Shown: positions 9,688 through 17,791 of the stretch, one piece after another
Layout: each line of letters starts with the position of its first letter
Position numbering within the stretch: the first letter of the stretch is position 1
Origin: Paracoccus litorisediminis
GTDB lineage: Bacteria > Pseudomonadota > Alphaproteobacteria > Rhodobacterales > Rhodobacteraceae
Direction of reading: 5' to 3'
DNA: 64,000 bases
Assembly: GCF_009711205.1 (NCBI RefSeq)
Contig: NZ_WMIG01000009.1
Span: 62,001 to 126,000, forward strand
The notes under the pieces: generated by a model
The model's database searches: none
The model's input: the letters and a program-made list of their open reading frames with translations, nothing else
Told to the model about the DNA's origin: nothing
Translations under genes and position numbers: made by a program

Positions 9688-9934
9688 CTTGGTTCCCGAA
9701 TTTTGGCAAGTTCCAACAACGACCTGCTTTCCCAATCTTAATTCAGCGGGACAGGCTTTCAATGCCTGAACGTGCCCAAGGGCAAAAGGTTGCCGAATTT
9801 TTCAGAAAGATCACGCGCTTCGACCGAATTTCGGTCTTTTGCGGCCTGTCGGGGCGATCCGCCGGCCCGGATCGACGGCGCGACATGACGTCGCGGCAGC
9901 TATCGGGCGCGCGACAGGCATGGTTTCAGACATG

Positions 9935-9965
9935 AAAACGCCCCCGGCCACATGGACCGGGGGCG
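9935..9965 (-). terminator. Terminator of rpsA
   Basis: Perfect 9-bp stem CGCCCCCGG/CCGGGGGCG with a 9-nt loop; on the minus strand it is followed by TTTTC. It lies 21 nt past the rpsA stop. Confidence 0.88.
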
Positions 9966-9986
9966 CAAAAGACGCTGATCCGGGGA

Positions 9987-11666
9987 TCAGTTCTTGTTCT
10001 TCAGCGCGGCGCCGAGGATGTCGCCCAGCGAAGCGCCCGAGTCGGACGAGCCGAACTGCTCGACGGCTTCACGCTCTTCGGCGATTTCGCGTGCCTTGAT
10101 CGACAGGCCCAGACGACGGGTCTTGGTGTCGATGTTGGTGACGCGGACGTCCACGTTGTCGCCGACCTGGAAGCGCTCGGGGCGCTGGTCCTGACGGTCG
10201 CGGGCCAGGTCCGAACGACGGATGAAGGATTTCATGCCGTTGTATTCGACCTCGATGCCGCCATCTTCGATCGCGGTGACCGCGACGGTGATGACCGAAC
10301 CACGCTTCACGCCTTCGACGGCTTCAGCCATGGCTTCGTTTTCCAGAGCCTTGATCGAGAGCGAGATGCGCTCTTTCTCGACGTCGACTTCCTGGACAAC
10401 GGCTTTCACCATGTCGCCCTTGCGGAAGTCCTGGATGGCGTCTTCGCCACGGGTATCCCACGAGATGTCCGACAGGTGAACCATGCCGTCGATATCGCCT
10501 TCGAGGCCAACGAACAGACCGAATTCGGTGATGTTCTTGACTTCGCCTTCGATGACGGTGCCGACCGGGTGGGTCTCGGCGAAGACTTCCCACGGGTTGC
10601 GCATGGTCTGCTTGAGACCCAGCGACACGCGGCGTTTGGCTTCGTCGATTTCCAGGACCATGACGTCGACTTCTTGCGAGGTCGAGACGATCTTGCCGGG
10701 ATGGACGTTTTTCTTGGTCCAGGACATTTCCGAAACGTGGACCAGACCTTCGACGCCGGCTTCGAGTTCAACGAACGCGCCGTAATCGGTGATGTTGGTC
10801 ACGCGGCCGGAGTGAACCGAGCCGATCGGGAACTTGTTGGCAACCGTATCCCACGGATCGGCTTGGAGCTGTTTCATGCCCAGGCTGATACGGTGGGTGT
10901 CTTTGTTGATCTTGACGACCTGGACCTTGACGGTCTCGCCGATCGACAGGATCTCGGACGGGTGGTTGACGCGGCGCCAGGCCATGTCGGTGACGTGCAG
11001 CAGACCGTCAACACCGCCGAGGTCAACGAACGCACCGTATTCGGTGATGTTCTTGACAACGCCCTCGACCGTCTGACCTTCGGTCAGGTTGGCGATGACT
11101 TCGGCGCGCTGTTCGGCGCGGCTTTCTTCCAGGATCGCGCGACGCGAGACAACGATGTTGCCACGGCGACGGTCCATTTTCAGGATTTGGAACGGCTGCT
11201 TCAGACCCATCAGCGGGCCGGCATCGCGAACCGGACGGACGTCGACTTGCGAGCCCGGCAGGAAGGCAACAGCGCCGCCCAGATCGACGGTGAAACCGCC
11301 TTTGACGCGACCGAAGATAGCGCCTTCAACGCGCTCTTCAGCGGCGTAGGCTTTTTCCAGACGGTCCCAGGCCTCTTCGCGGCGAGCTTTCTCGCGCGAG
11401 ATCGAGGCTTCGCCGCGGGCGTTTTCGACGCGGTCGAGGTAAACCTCGACTTCGTCGCCAACCGCGATCGAGGGAGCTTCGCCGGGATTTGCGAATTCTT
11501 TCAGATCAACGCGGCCTTCCATCTTGTAGCCGACGTCGATGATGGCCTGACCCGCCTCGATGGCGATGACACGGCCTTTGACAACCGAACCTTCGTCCGG
11601 GGTGTCAATTGCGAGGCTTTCGTTCAGGAGGGCCTCGAATTCCTCCATGGTCGCTTTAGCGCACAT
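9987..11666 (-). CDS. rpsA: 30S ribosomal protein S1
   Basis: A 559-residue mRNA-binding ribosomal protein made of six S1/OB domains. Repeats of the type GAFVDLGGVDGLLHVTDMAW, GAFVELEAGVEGLVHVSEMSW and GLFVGLEGDIDGMVHLSDISW are easily seen. Start 11666 (MCAKATMEEFEALL) fits relatives; AAGGAAA lies about 13 nt upstream. It is downstream of cmk on the same strand, the widely conserved cmk-rpsA order. The 282-bp gap between the two genes probably carries its own promoter and the leader used for S1 autoregulation, though no specific structure is recognised. Confidence 0.98.
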   Translation of the reverse strand: MCAKATMEEFEALLNESLAIDTPDEGSVVKGRVIAIEAGQAIIDVGYKMEGRVDLKEFANPGEAPSIAVGDEVEVYLDRVENARGEASISREKARREEAWDRLEKAYAAEERVEGAIFGRVKGGFTVDLGGAVAFLPGSQVDVRPVRDAGPLMGLKQPFQILKMDRRRGNIVVSRRAILEESRAEQRAEVIANLTEGQTVEGVVKNITEYGAFVDLGGVDGLLHVTDMAWRRVNHPSEILSIGETVKVQVVKINKDTHRISLGMKQLQADPWDTVANKFPIGSVHSGRVTNITDYGAFVELEAGVEGLVHVSEMSWTKKNVHPGKIVSTSQEVDVMVLEIDEAKRRVSLGLKQTMRNPWEVFAETHPVGTVIEGEVKNITEFGLFVGLEGDIDGMVHLSDISWDTRGEDAIQDFRKGDMVKAVVQEVDVEKERISLSIKALENEAMAEAVEGVKRGSVITVAVTAIEDGGIEVEYNGMKSFIRRSDLARDRQDQRPERFQVGDNVDVRVTNIDTKTRRLGLSIKAREIAEEREAVEQFGSSDSGASLGDILGAALKNKN

Positions 11667-11948
11667 ATGTAATACAGTTTCCTTTGCGTGGTTTTCTGGC
11701 CTTGCGGTTGGCTCCGCCGGTCTTTTGTAGCCCTGGGTCAAGCACAAAGGGTCGCGGCAAAGCCCGACCCCTGAGTGATTTGGCCTGTTATGGCCTTATC
11801 TCTTGTCCCAACGCGGGCGATATAGCGATTAATCCACAGGCTGGCAAGCATTTCCGGGTATTTCCGCGGCCAGCAAGAGCGATGTGACAGCTTCCACGGG
11901 CCGCAAAACCGGATTGGGTGTTTAAGAAACGATGAAAGCCCAGACGGG

Positions 11949-12533
11949 TCAGGCCCCTGCCCGCCTGGCAAGGTTGATCGCCAGTTCGACCGCCTCGTCG
12001 ATAGTCAGTGTCGAGGTGTCGATCAGCACCGCGTCATCGGCCTGCCGCATCGGTGCCACGTCCCGCGCCGCGTCGCGGGCGTCGCGTTCGCGCAGTTCGG
12101 TCAGGATCACGCCTTCATCCGCGCCAAGCTCAAGTGCGCGGCGACGAGCGCGGATTTCGTCCGAGGCGGTGACGTACAGCTTCACCTCGGCCTCGGGGCA
12201 GATCACGGTGCCGATGTCGCGCCCGTCAAGCACCGCACCGGGTTCCGTCCGCGCGAAGCGGCGCTGGAAATCGACCAGAGCCGAGCGGACCTCGGGGATG
12301 GCGGCAACGCGGCTGGCGGCCTGTCCGGCGGCGGCGCTGCGCAGGTCGTCACGGCGCAGGTCATCGGGTGTGAGTTCGCGTGCTGCAAGGATCGGATCGC
12401 CGCCAAGCGCGCCGACCGCACGGTAAAGCAGCCCCGTGTCCAGATGCGCAAAGCCGAAGCGGGCGGCAAGGGCGCGGGCGATGGTGCCCTTGCCCGAAGC
12501 GGCGGGACCGTCGATGGCAATGGTAAAGGACAT
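11949..12533 (-). CDS. cmk: Cytidylate kinase
   Basis: A 194-residue NMP kinase phosphorylating CMP and dCMP. The P-loop [11 protein letters not shown] (residues 8-18), [12 protein letters not shown] and the CMP-binding DGRDIGTVI segment are present. The protein is slightly shorter than the usual 210-230 residues, as is common in this order. AGGAAAG precedes the ATG at 12533. It is followed by rpsA. Confidence 0.95.
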   Translation of the reverse strand: MSFTIAIDGPAASGKGTIARALAARFGFAHLDTGLLYRAVGALGGDPILAARELTPDDLRRDDLRSAAAGQAASRVAAIPEVRSALVDFQRRFARTEPGAVLDGRDIGTVICPEAEVKLYVTASDEIRARRRALELGADEGVILTELRERDARDAARDVAPMRQADDAVLIDTSTLTIDEAVELAINLARRAGA

Positions 12534-12677
12534 ATATGGGCTTTCCTGTTGGATCCGGCTTTTCACCGGGGGCTAACCATCGCGCGGCACCTTGGTCAAG
12601 TTCGTTATCGTTACCGGTTGTGGCCGGGGTGCCTTGCCTCTGGGTTCTGACGGTTCATAATTACCGCTCCAGAGCTG

Positions 12678-13556
12678 ATGAGGATGACGAACAACACCAT
12701 GCCGACAATTGACTCCTTCAAACATGTCCTGTCGGCAAGGACCGTCGAAGATGCCTGGGACAGATATGTCGAGCGACTGACCTATTTCGGTTTTCCCCAT
12801 CTGCTTTACTTCACCCATCGGATCATCCGCACGGGCGAAGAGAACGTGGTGGACGAGGCGATCGAGCTGACCTCGCTGCCCGGTCGGCTGCTGTCCGAGG
12901 TTCTGGATCAGGGGCTGATGCATCACGTACCGATGCTGCGCTGGATCGTCCGCAATCTGGGCTGCCAGAGTTTTGACTGGCTGCACGAGCCTCAGGCACA
13001 AGGGCGGCTGCAGCCCGAAGACGCGCGCTGTCTGGCGTTGTTTCGCGATCACGGACTGGGCCATGGCATGGCGATCAGTCTGGCCGATCGCGCGCCCCGT
13101 CTGCGCGGCGGCGCGTTGATCCTTGGCCCGATTGGCGCGACGCAGGCCGAGCTTGACGGAATCTGGCAGACCCGCGGGCGCGAGGTAGAAACGCTGACCC
13201 TGTTGCTGCATCAGCGGCTGGCCAACCTGCCCTTCCGCAGCCCCGAGCAGATCCTGACCTTGCGTCAGCGCGAGGCACTGGAACTGGCGGGCATCGGCTT
13301 CAACACGCAGGAGATCGCCACCCGTCTGGACCTGAGCGCCGCCACGGTCGAAAAGCACATGCGTCTGGCGCGGCATGCGCTGGGGGCACGAACCACGGCG
13401 CAGGCCGTGATGATCGCGGTCACCCGGCGGCAGATCTTTGTCGATCCGGGCGAAGGTTGCAGCGCGGTCAGCGAAACCGGGCGACGGGGGCCGACCGGGC
13501 CTTGGACCTATCGGCAGTTCCCGGATTCCGCCGGGCACGAACCGTCCGGGACCTGA
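12678..13556 (+). CDS. LuxR-family transcriptional regulator (orphan)
   Basis: A 292-residue protein with an N-terminal autoinducer-binding-like domain (residues about 20-175) and a C-terminal LuxR helix-turn-helix (about 200-260, LTLRQREALELAGIGFNTQE then VEKHMRLARHALG). No luxI-type synthase is found nearby, so it is a solo regulator. Several aromatic residues that contact acyl-homoserine lactones in TraR/LuxR are not obvious, so the ligand may differ or be absent. There is an unusual proline/glycine-rich C-terminal tail of about 35 residues after the HTH. Start codons at 12684 and 12699 are alternatives. Confidence 0.85.
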   Translation: MRMTNNTMPTIDSFKHVLSARTVEDAWDRYVERLTYFGFPHLLYFTHRIIRTGEENVVDEAIELTSLPGRLLSEVLDQGLMHHVPMLRWIVRNLGCQSFDWLHEPQAQGRLQPEDARCLALFRDHGLGHGMAISLADRAPRLRGGALILGPIGATQAELDGIWQTRGREVETLTLLLHQRLANLPFRSPEQILTLRQREALELAGIGFNTQEIATRLDLSAATVEKHMRLARHALGARTTAQAVMIAVTRRQIFVDPGEGCSAVSETGRRGPTGPWTYRQFPDSAGHEPSGT

Positions 13557-13563
13557 CATGCGA

Positions 13564-13591
13564 AAACGCCGGCCCCTGGGGACCGGCGTTT
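13564..13591. terminator. Bidirectional terminator between luxR-type gene and tsf
   Basis: 9-bp stem AAACGCCGG/CCGGCGTTT with a 10-nt loop; A-tract on one side and T-tract on the other, lying between convergent stops at 13556 and 13617. Confidence 0.88.
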
Positions 13592-13616
13592 CGTAATCAT
13601 CGAAGACAGCGCAGGA

Positions 13617-14528
13617 TCAGTTGCCGCCAAGGGTCTTGGCGACCTCGGCTGCGAAGTCCTCTTCTTTCTTCTCGATGCCGTCGCCGACCATCACGCGGGC
13701 ATAGCCGGTGATCTCGACGCCAGCTTCTTTCGCCGCAGCCTCGACCGTCAGGTCGGGGTTGATGACGAAAGCCTGGCCCAGCAGGGTGTTTTCAGCGACG
13801 AACTTCTTCATCCGGCCCGGGATGATGTTGTTCTGGATCACGGCTTCCGGCTTCGGCTTGTCCGAGGTCGCGTTCTCTTCCAGAGCCTTGGCGGTCTGGA
13901 CTTCCAGCTCACGGGCCAGCAGCGTCGGGTCGAGGGTCGCTTCCGACAGCGAGACCGGGTTGGTCGCGGCGATGTGCATGGCGAATTGCTTGCCAATCGC
14001 CTGCGCCTTGTCCGCATCGCCTTTCAGCGCAACCAGAACGCCGATGCGGCCCAGACCGTCAGCGGCAGCGTTATGGACGTAGGAAACGACGGTGTCGCCT
14101 TCCAGAACGTGCATGCGGCGCAGCGTCAGGTTCTCGCCGATACGAGCGATGGCATCGGTCACGACTTCCGAAACCGGCTTGCCGTTCAGATGGGTGGCTT
14201 TCAGCACCTCGACATCATTCGAGGTCGACAGCGCGACATCGGTAATCTCGCGGACCAGCTGCTGGAAGTCGGCATTCTTGGCGACGAAGTCGGTTTCCGA
14301 GTTGATCTCGACCGCAACGCCGCGGCCATCGACAACCTGCACGCCGACAAGGCCTTCGGCCGCAACGCGGTCAGCCTTCTTGGCGGCTTTGGCCAGGCCC
14401 TTGGTGCGCAGCCAGTCGATGGCGGCTTCCATGTTGCCGTCGGTCTCGGTCAGCGCCTTCTTGGCGTCCATCATGCCTGCGCCGGTCGTTTCGCGCAGCT
14501 CTTTCACCATAGCAGCGGTGATAGCCAT
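13617..14528 (-). CDS. tsf: Elongation factor Ts
   Basis: A 303-residue guanine-nucleotide exchange factor for EF-Tu. The N-terminal UBA-like stretch [19 protein letters not shown] and the core motif [12 protein letters not shown] are intact. Standard length. It follows rpsB on the same strand, separated by 119 bp containing two hairpins. AAGGAGAC lies upstream of the ATG. Confidence 0.98.
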   Translation of the reverse strand: MAITAAMVKELRETTGAGMMDAKKALTETDGNMEAAIDWLRTKGLAKAAKKADRVAAEGLVGVQVVDGRGVAVEINSETDFVAKNADFQQLVREITDVALSTSNDVEVLKATHLNGKPVSEVVTDAIARIGENLTLRRMHVLEGDTVVSYVHNAAADGLGRIGVLVALKGDADKAQAIGKQFAMHIAATNPVSLSEATLDPTLLARELEVQTAKALEENATSDKPKPEAVIQNNIIPGRMKKFVAENTLLGQAFVINPDLTVEAAAKEAGVEITGYARVMVGDGIEKKEEDFAAEVAKTLGGN

Positions 14529-14555
14529 CCGATGTCTCCTTGTTCTGAAATTGCG

Positions 14556-14614
14556 TCAGGCGGGGCTTATCCCCGCCTGATGAATGTTCCATGAAGCCCC
14601 GCAAGGGCGGGGCT
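14556..14614 (-). promoter_or_regulatory. Two tandem hairpins in the rpsB-tsf spacer
   Basis: A perfect 10-bp stem TCAGGCGGGG/CCCCGCCTGA (14556-14580) and an 8-bp stem AGCCCCGC/GCGGGGCT (14595-14614). Neither is followed by a T-run. Position between rpsB and tsf suggests partial termination or RNA processing that sets the S2:EF-Ts ratio; that role is inferred. Confidence 0.55.
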
Positions 14615-14647
14615 ACCGGCCCGGCCCAAGGCCAGGCCGTGGCCCGA

Positions 14648-15424
14648 TCAGGCTTCGGCGACGACTTCGGTTTCGCCTTCCAGCTCTTCCTCGATGCTGG
14701 CTTCCAGCGCGCCGAGGTCGACACCGGCAGCGCCCATCTGAGCGGTCATGCCGTCCAGAGCAGCGCGCGAGGCCAGGTCGCAATACAGAGCGATGGCGCG
14801 AGCGGCGTCGTCGTTGCCCGGGATGACATAGTCAACGCCTTTGGGCGAGCAGTTGGTGTCGACGATGGCGACGACCGGGATGCCAAGTTTCTTGGCTTCC
14901 AGGATGGCCAGGTCTTCCTTGTTCACGTCGATGACGAACAGCAGGTCCGGCAGGCCGCCCATTTCGCGGATGCCGCCCAGCGACGCTTGCAGTTTGGCCT
15001 GCTCGCGGTCCATCTGCAGACGCTCTTTTTTCGTCAGACCTTCGGCGCCACCGGCCAGGGTCTCGTCGATGGCTTTCAGGCGCTGGATCGACTGGGAAAC
15101 GGTTTTCCAGTTGGTCAGCGTGCCACCCAGCCAGCGGTGGTTCATGTAGTACTGAGCCGATTTCTCGGCGGCTTCGGCGACGGCTTTCTGAGCCTGACGC
15201 TTGGTGCCGACGAACAGAACGCGGCCGCCTTTGGCGACGGTGTCACGGATCGCCTGCAGAGCGGCGTCCAGCATCGGGACGGTCTGGGTCAGGTCGAAAA
15301 TGTGGATGCCGTTACGTTCACCATAGATGAACTCGGCCATACGGGGGTTCCAGCGCTGGGTCTGGTGGCCGTAGTGAACGCCAGCTTCAAGCAGCTGACG
15401 CATGGAGAATTCAGGAAGCGCCAT
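14648..15424 (-). CDS. rpsB: 30S ribosomal protein S2
   Basis: A 258-residue ribosomal protein. [29 protein letters not shown] and [12 protein letters not shown] are diagnostic. Start 15424 has GGAAAGG upstream; longer extension is unconserved. It begins the rpsB-tsf operon and is the last host protein gene before the prophage. Confidence 0.98.
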   Translation of the reverse strand: MALPEFSMRQLLEAGVHYGHQTQRWNPRMAEFIYGERNGIHIFDLTQTVPMLDAALQAIRDTVAKGGRVLFVGTKRQAQKAVAEAAEKSAQYYMNHRWLGGTLTNWKTVSQSIQRLKAIDETLAGGAEGLTKKERLQMDREQAKLQASLGGIREMGGLPDLLFVIDVNKEDLAILEAKKLGIPVVAIVDTNCSPKGVDYVIPGNDDAARAIALYCDLASRAALDGMTAQMGAAGVDLGALEASIEEELEGETEVVAEA

Positions 15425-15641
15425 ATCAAGGTCCTTTCCGGTTTGAGCCTGGGCGGGGTTTTCAGGGACCAAGGCCCCAACCGGTGGACCTGCGAGGGAT
15501 TTCTCCCCTCGTCGGCCCGACCCCACCTGTGAAGTGCGCGCCATCTAGTCCGTTTTCAGCTTGAATGCAAGCCCCTGCGGACCTAGCGCCGCACAATCCC
15601 CACGCATGGCCCTTGCCATGTCACCCGCCTCCGGAACGCGG

Positions 15642-15682
15642 GTCGGTTTAGCTCAGCGGGCAGAGCAGCTGATTTGTAATCA
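15642..15682 (+). pseudogene. 5' half of tRNA-Thr(TGT) left at attL
   Basis: The first 41 bases of a tRNA: acceptor GTCGGTT, D-arm GCTC...GAGC and anticodon loop TTTGTAA, then the sequence diverges at 15683 with no T-arm. It is the original chromosomal 5' half, cut off by prophage integration. Joining it in silico to the 3' half at 56049-56083 gives a complete tRNA-Thr with a U-G wobble at acceptor pair 2-71. Confidence 0.85.
15662..15682 (+). other. attL core
   Basis: The 21-bp sequence from AGAGCAGCTGAT to TTGTAATCA is identical at 56028-56048. It covers the 3' part of the D-arm and the anticodon loop of tRNA-Thr. An inverted pair GGTTTAG (15646) and CTAAACC (15709) flanks it. Confidence 0.88.
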
Positions 15683-15752
15683 TGTAGAAACCAAATGATT
15701 GCAGCCCACTAAACCAAAAATATCCCACAGACATATCGTGAACGAAGCTGAA

Positions 15753-15764
15753 ACGTGGGAACCG
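15753..15764 (+). other. Candidate integrase arm-type site near attL
   Basis: ACGTGGGAACCG, about 70 bp inside the left end, is repeated exactly at 55842-55853 near the right end. Shared short repeats at both prophage ends flanking the cores are typical of arm-type integrase sites; function is inferred. Confidence 0.5.
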
Positions 15765-15864
15765 GCTTTGGGGAGTATTCGCCTGACCGGTTCATGGCTG
15801 AGGCCAAGAGCGGTACCAAGCGCAAAACGGGCTCGAAGAGGCGCGCGTGCCGTATCGCCTCACC

Positions 15865-16059
15865 CTAGCAATCACCATCCTCTTTCGCCGCCACTGCGCG
15901 CCAAGGTTCGTCCGTATCCGAGTAGCCAAGATAATGAAGCAATTTCGTTGGCTTGATCTTAACGTCCTCTTTGATCGAGGCCGGGATCGTTTGGAGAATG
16001 AGGAAGGCGGAGACGCTCAAATTAATGATGATGAGCCATTTCATATCCCGCACACCCAT
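15865..16059 (-). CDS. Small membrane-anchored or secreted prophage protein, unknown
   Basis: About 60 residues. After MGVRDMK comes a hydrophobic stretch WLIIINLSVSAFLILQTI that looks like a signal anchor, then a short polar tail (IKPTKLLHYLGYSDTDEPW). No family is recognised. Starts at 16059 or 16044 are both possible. It is the last leftward gene before attL, beyond the tail operon, a common position for lysogenic-conversion genes. The local sequence is less GC-rich than the tail genes. Confidence 0.45.
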   Translation of the reverse strand: MGVRDMKWLIIINLSVSAFLILQTIPASIKEDVKIKPTKLLHYLGYSDTDEPWRAVAAKEDGDC

Positions 16060-16165
16060 TAATAAACGTTTAACACACACTGAGGTGTATAGCCGTGTTT
16101 CGTCACAGCCTAAAGCTGTGTATTGGGATTTTTTTCTGAACGCCCGGAACGGACTCTTAACGTGC

Positions 16166-17197
16166 CTAAATCGGCGGAACCTCGGCCGAAATGTTCGACT
16201 GCCAACCGTCAGCGGAAAAGGTGTGGCTGACCTCCGAGATCAGCCATTCCCCAGCAACACCTTCCCTGAACCCTGCAAGCGCCACACGGCCCTCGGCCAT
16301 CAGGTCGGCCCGTCCCGGAAGCTGGAGCCGCAGTGTCCGCGCCCCTCGCTGTCCGCGCCGCGCCTCGGCGGCCGCGGCGGCCCGCGCTGCCGCCTCGGTG
16401 GGATAGATCTTCTTCAGCCGCTTCACTTGCGTCACGCCCGCAACCCCGGCAGGCACGCCATCCGCTTCGACCTCAACCGGCTCCGACTTGCCGAAATCAC
16501 GATAGCTGGCGATCACCTTGGCGAAGGCCCCCCGGCGCGTGATCCGCATCGACCAGGCCGAGACCTGTTTTGGGGTCAGCGCGACGACGGGCAGTTTCGT
16601 TCCCGTGCCGCTGACGCTTTCGCCGGTCTGGCAAACGATGAGGGCACCGCCCCCGGGTTTGAACACCAAGCCGTTCTCACGCGCGATGCGTGTCAGCAGG
16701 TTCATGTCGCTTTCGTCGATCTGGTCGATATGCGGCAGGCTCACCTTGCCCGCCGCCTCGGAGACCGATGCCTTGAAGCCGCTCTCGGCCGCGATCATCC
16801 CGACCAGCTTCGCCACCGTCGTTCCATCCGGCCAGCTGCGGGTGCGCGCGTTCGAAATCGCCGACTTGCCCTGATCGCTCGTGCCATGGGCCGCAGCATA
16901 GGCGGTGATCCGCATCCGGTTCGGCGGCCCCGTCACCTCGACTTCATCGACGATGTAGACGCCAATCACCTGTGAGCTGAAGAGATAGCCGAGGGCGATC
17001 TGGATCTCGGCACCCGTTTCCGGGATCACCAAGGGCGTCAGCGGCAGGTGATCCGTCAGCTCGATCTCGCATTGGTCCGACTGGATCCCGGCGGTGTCCG
17101 AGATCCGGATTGAACTGACGCGCGGCAGGAAGGCCGACGTCTGGTCCTTGCCATTGACCGTCACCTTCAGCGCGGGCTTCCATTCTGTCAGCCCCAT
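16166..17197 (-). CDS. Phage tail hub/late control protein D (P2 gpD-like)
   Basis: A 343-residue protein of the gpD/gp27-like family that forms the hub at the base of the tail tube under the spike. The N-terminal KPALKVTVNGKDQTSAFLPR and the central LTRIARENGLVFKPGGG resemble P2 gpD, and the C-terminal FREGVAGEWLISEVSHTFSADGW is conserved. A lysine/alanine-rich segment lies at about 265-285. It overlaps gpX by 10 nt, as part of the U-X-D end of the tail operon. Confidence 0.88.
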   Translation of the reverse strand: MGLTEWKPALKVTVNGKDQTSAFLPRVSSIRISDTAGIQSDQCEIELTDHLPLTPLVIPETGAEIQIALGYLFSSQVIGVYIVDEVEVTGPPNRMRITAYAAAHGTSDQGKSAISNARTRSWPDGTTVAKLVGMIAAESGFKASVSEAAGKVSLPHIDQIDESDMNLLTRIARENGLVFKPGGGALIVCQTGESVSGTGTKLPVVALTPKQVSAWSMRITRRGAFAKVIASYRDFGKSEPVEVEADGVPAGVAGVTQVKRLKKIYPTEAAARAAAAAEARRGQRGARTLRLQLPGRADLMAEGRVALAGFREGVAGEWLISEVSHTFSADGWQSNISAEVPPI

Positions 17198-17397
17198 AGC
17201 CGCACCCCCTCGACCTGTGCTGGCGCCTGTTCATCCGGGATCAGGATCAACAGGCCGGCGGGAAGTTCTTCGCCCTGCCCGGCCAGCCCCGGATTCGCAT
17301 CGAGGATGCCCTCGACCAGGAGCCCGTCCTGCCGATCGTAAACGCGCCAGGCAATGCTATCGGCGGTGTCGCCTGCCTTAGAACGGTAGGAGCGCAC
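17188..17397 (-). CDS. Phage tail protein X (P2 gpX-like, LysM-type)
   Basis: A 69-residue LysM-like tail protein. SKAGDTADSIAWRVYDRQDG then VEGILDANPGLAGQGEELPAG matches P2 gpX closely. A GTG start at 17397 has GGAGG five bases upstream and aligns with gpX; ATG codons at 17409/17412 would add a few residues. It begins inside the end of the gpU gene. Confidence 0.88.
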   Translation of the reverse strand: MRSYRSKAGDTADSIAWRVYDRQDGLLVEGILDANPGLAGQGEELPAGLLILIPDEQAPAQVEGVRLWG

Positions 17398-17791
17398 GCA
17401 AGCCTCCATCATAGCGTGATAGCCGCAGATCGAACTCGATCCGCTTGGCCGCGCCGCGCGGCATGAAGATGGATTGCCGTTCGCTGATCTGTTCGAGGGC
17501 CCACAGCCCCCAGACCCTCCCCAAACCATCGATCAGCGGCAGCGGCACACCGAGCGAAGCCTGGGCCCGCATCCTCTTGACCTGGTCCAGCCCGCCCCGA
17601 AACAGCGGGAAGACGACCCCGCGCAGTTCCAGCGTTTCCGGGCCGAGGCCAGTGAACTGCAGCGCATCGTTGGTGCCGATCCGTTCCTGCCGCGCCCATC
17701 GGTATTCCGCCGTCCGGCTCAGTTCCTGATAGGCGGCGGTGTCCAGGCTGAACTTGTAGACCCCGAGCCGCATCATGATCGATCCCATCAA
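17378..17791 (-). CDS. Phage tail protein U (P2 gpU-like)
   Basis: A 137-residue tail protein of the gpU family. MRLGVYKFSLDTAAYQELSR and the closing half with GAAKRIEFDLRLSRYD are characteristic. It overlaps the tape measure stop (ATGA) and contains the start of gpX. An internal ATG at 17773 is an alternative start. Confidence 0.87.
   Translation of the reverse strand: MMGSIMMRLGVYKFSLDTAAYQELSRTAEYRWARQERIGTNDALQFTGLGPETLELRGVVFPLFRGGLDQVKRMRAQASLGVPLPLIDGLGRVWGLWALEQISERQSIFMPRGAAKRIEFDLRLSRYDGGLRALLPF

Noticed and set aside
10476..11672. 398-codon plus-strand frame opposite rpsA
   Set aside because: rpsA on the other strand is unmistakable; the frame has no ribosome site or domain.
15642..15720. 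Functional tRNA at attL
   Set aside because: After the anticodon loop there is no T-arm GGTTCGA or CCA end; a CTAAACC that could pair with the 5' strand is present but does not make a cloverleaf.
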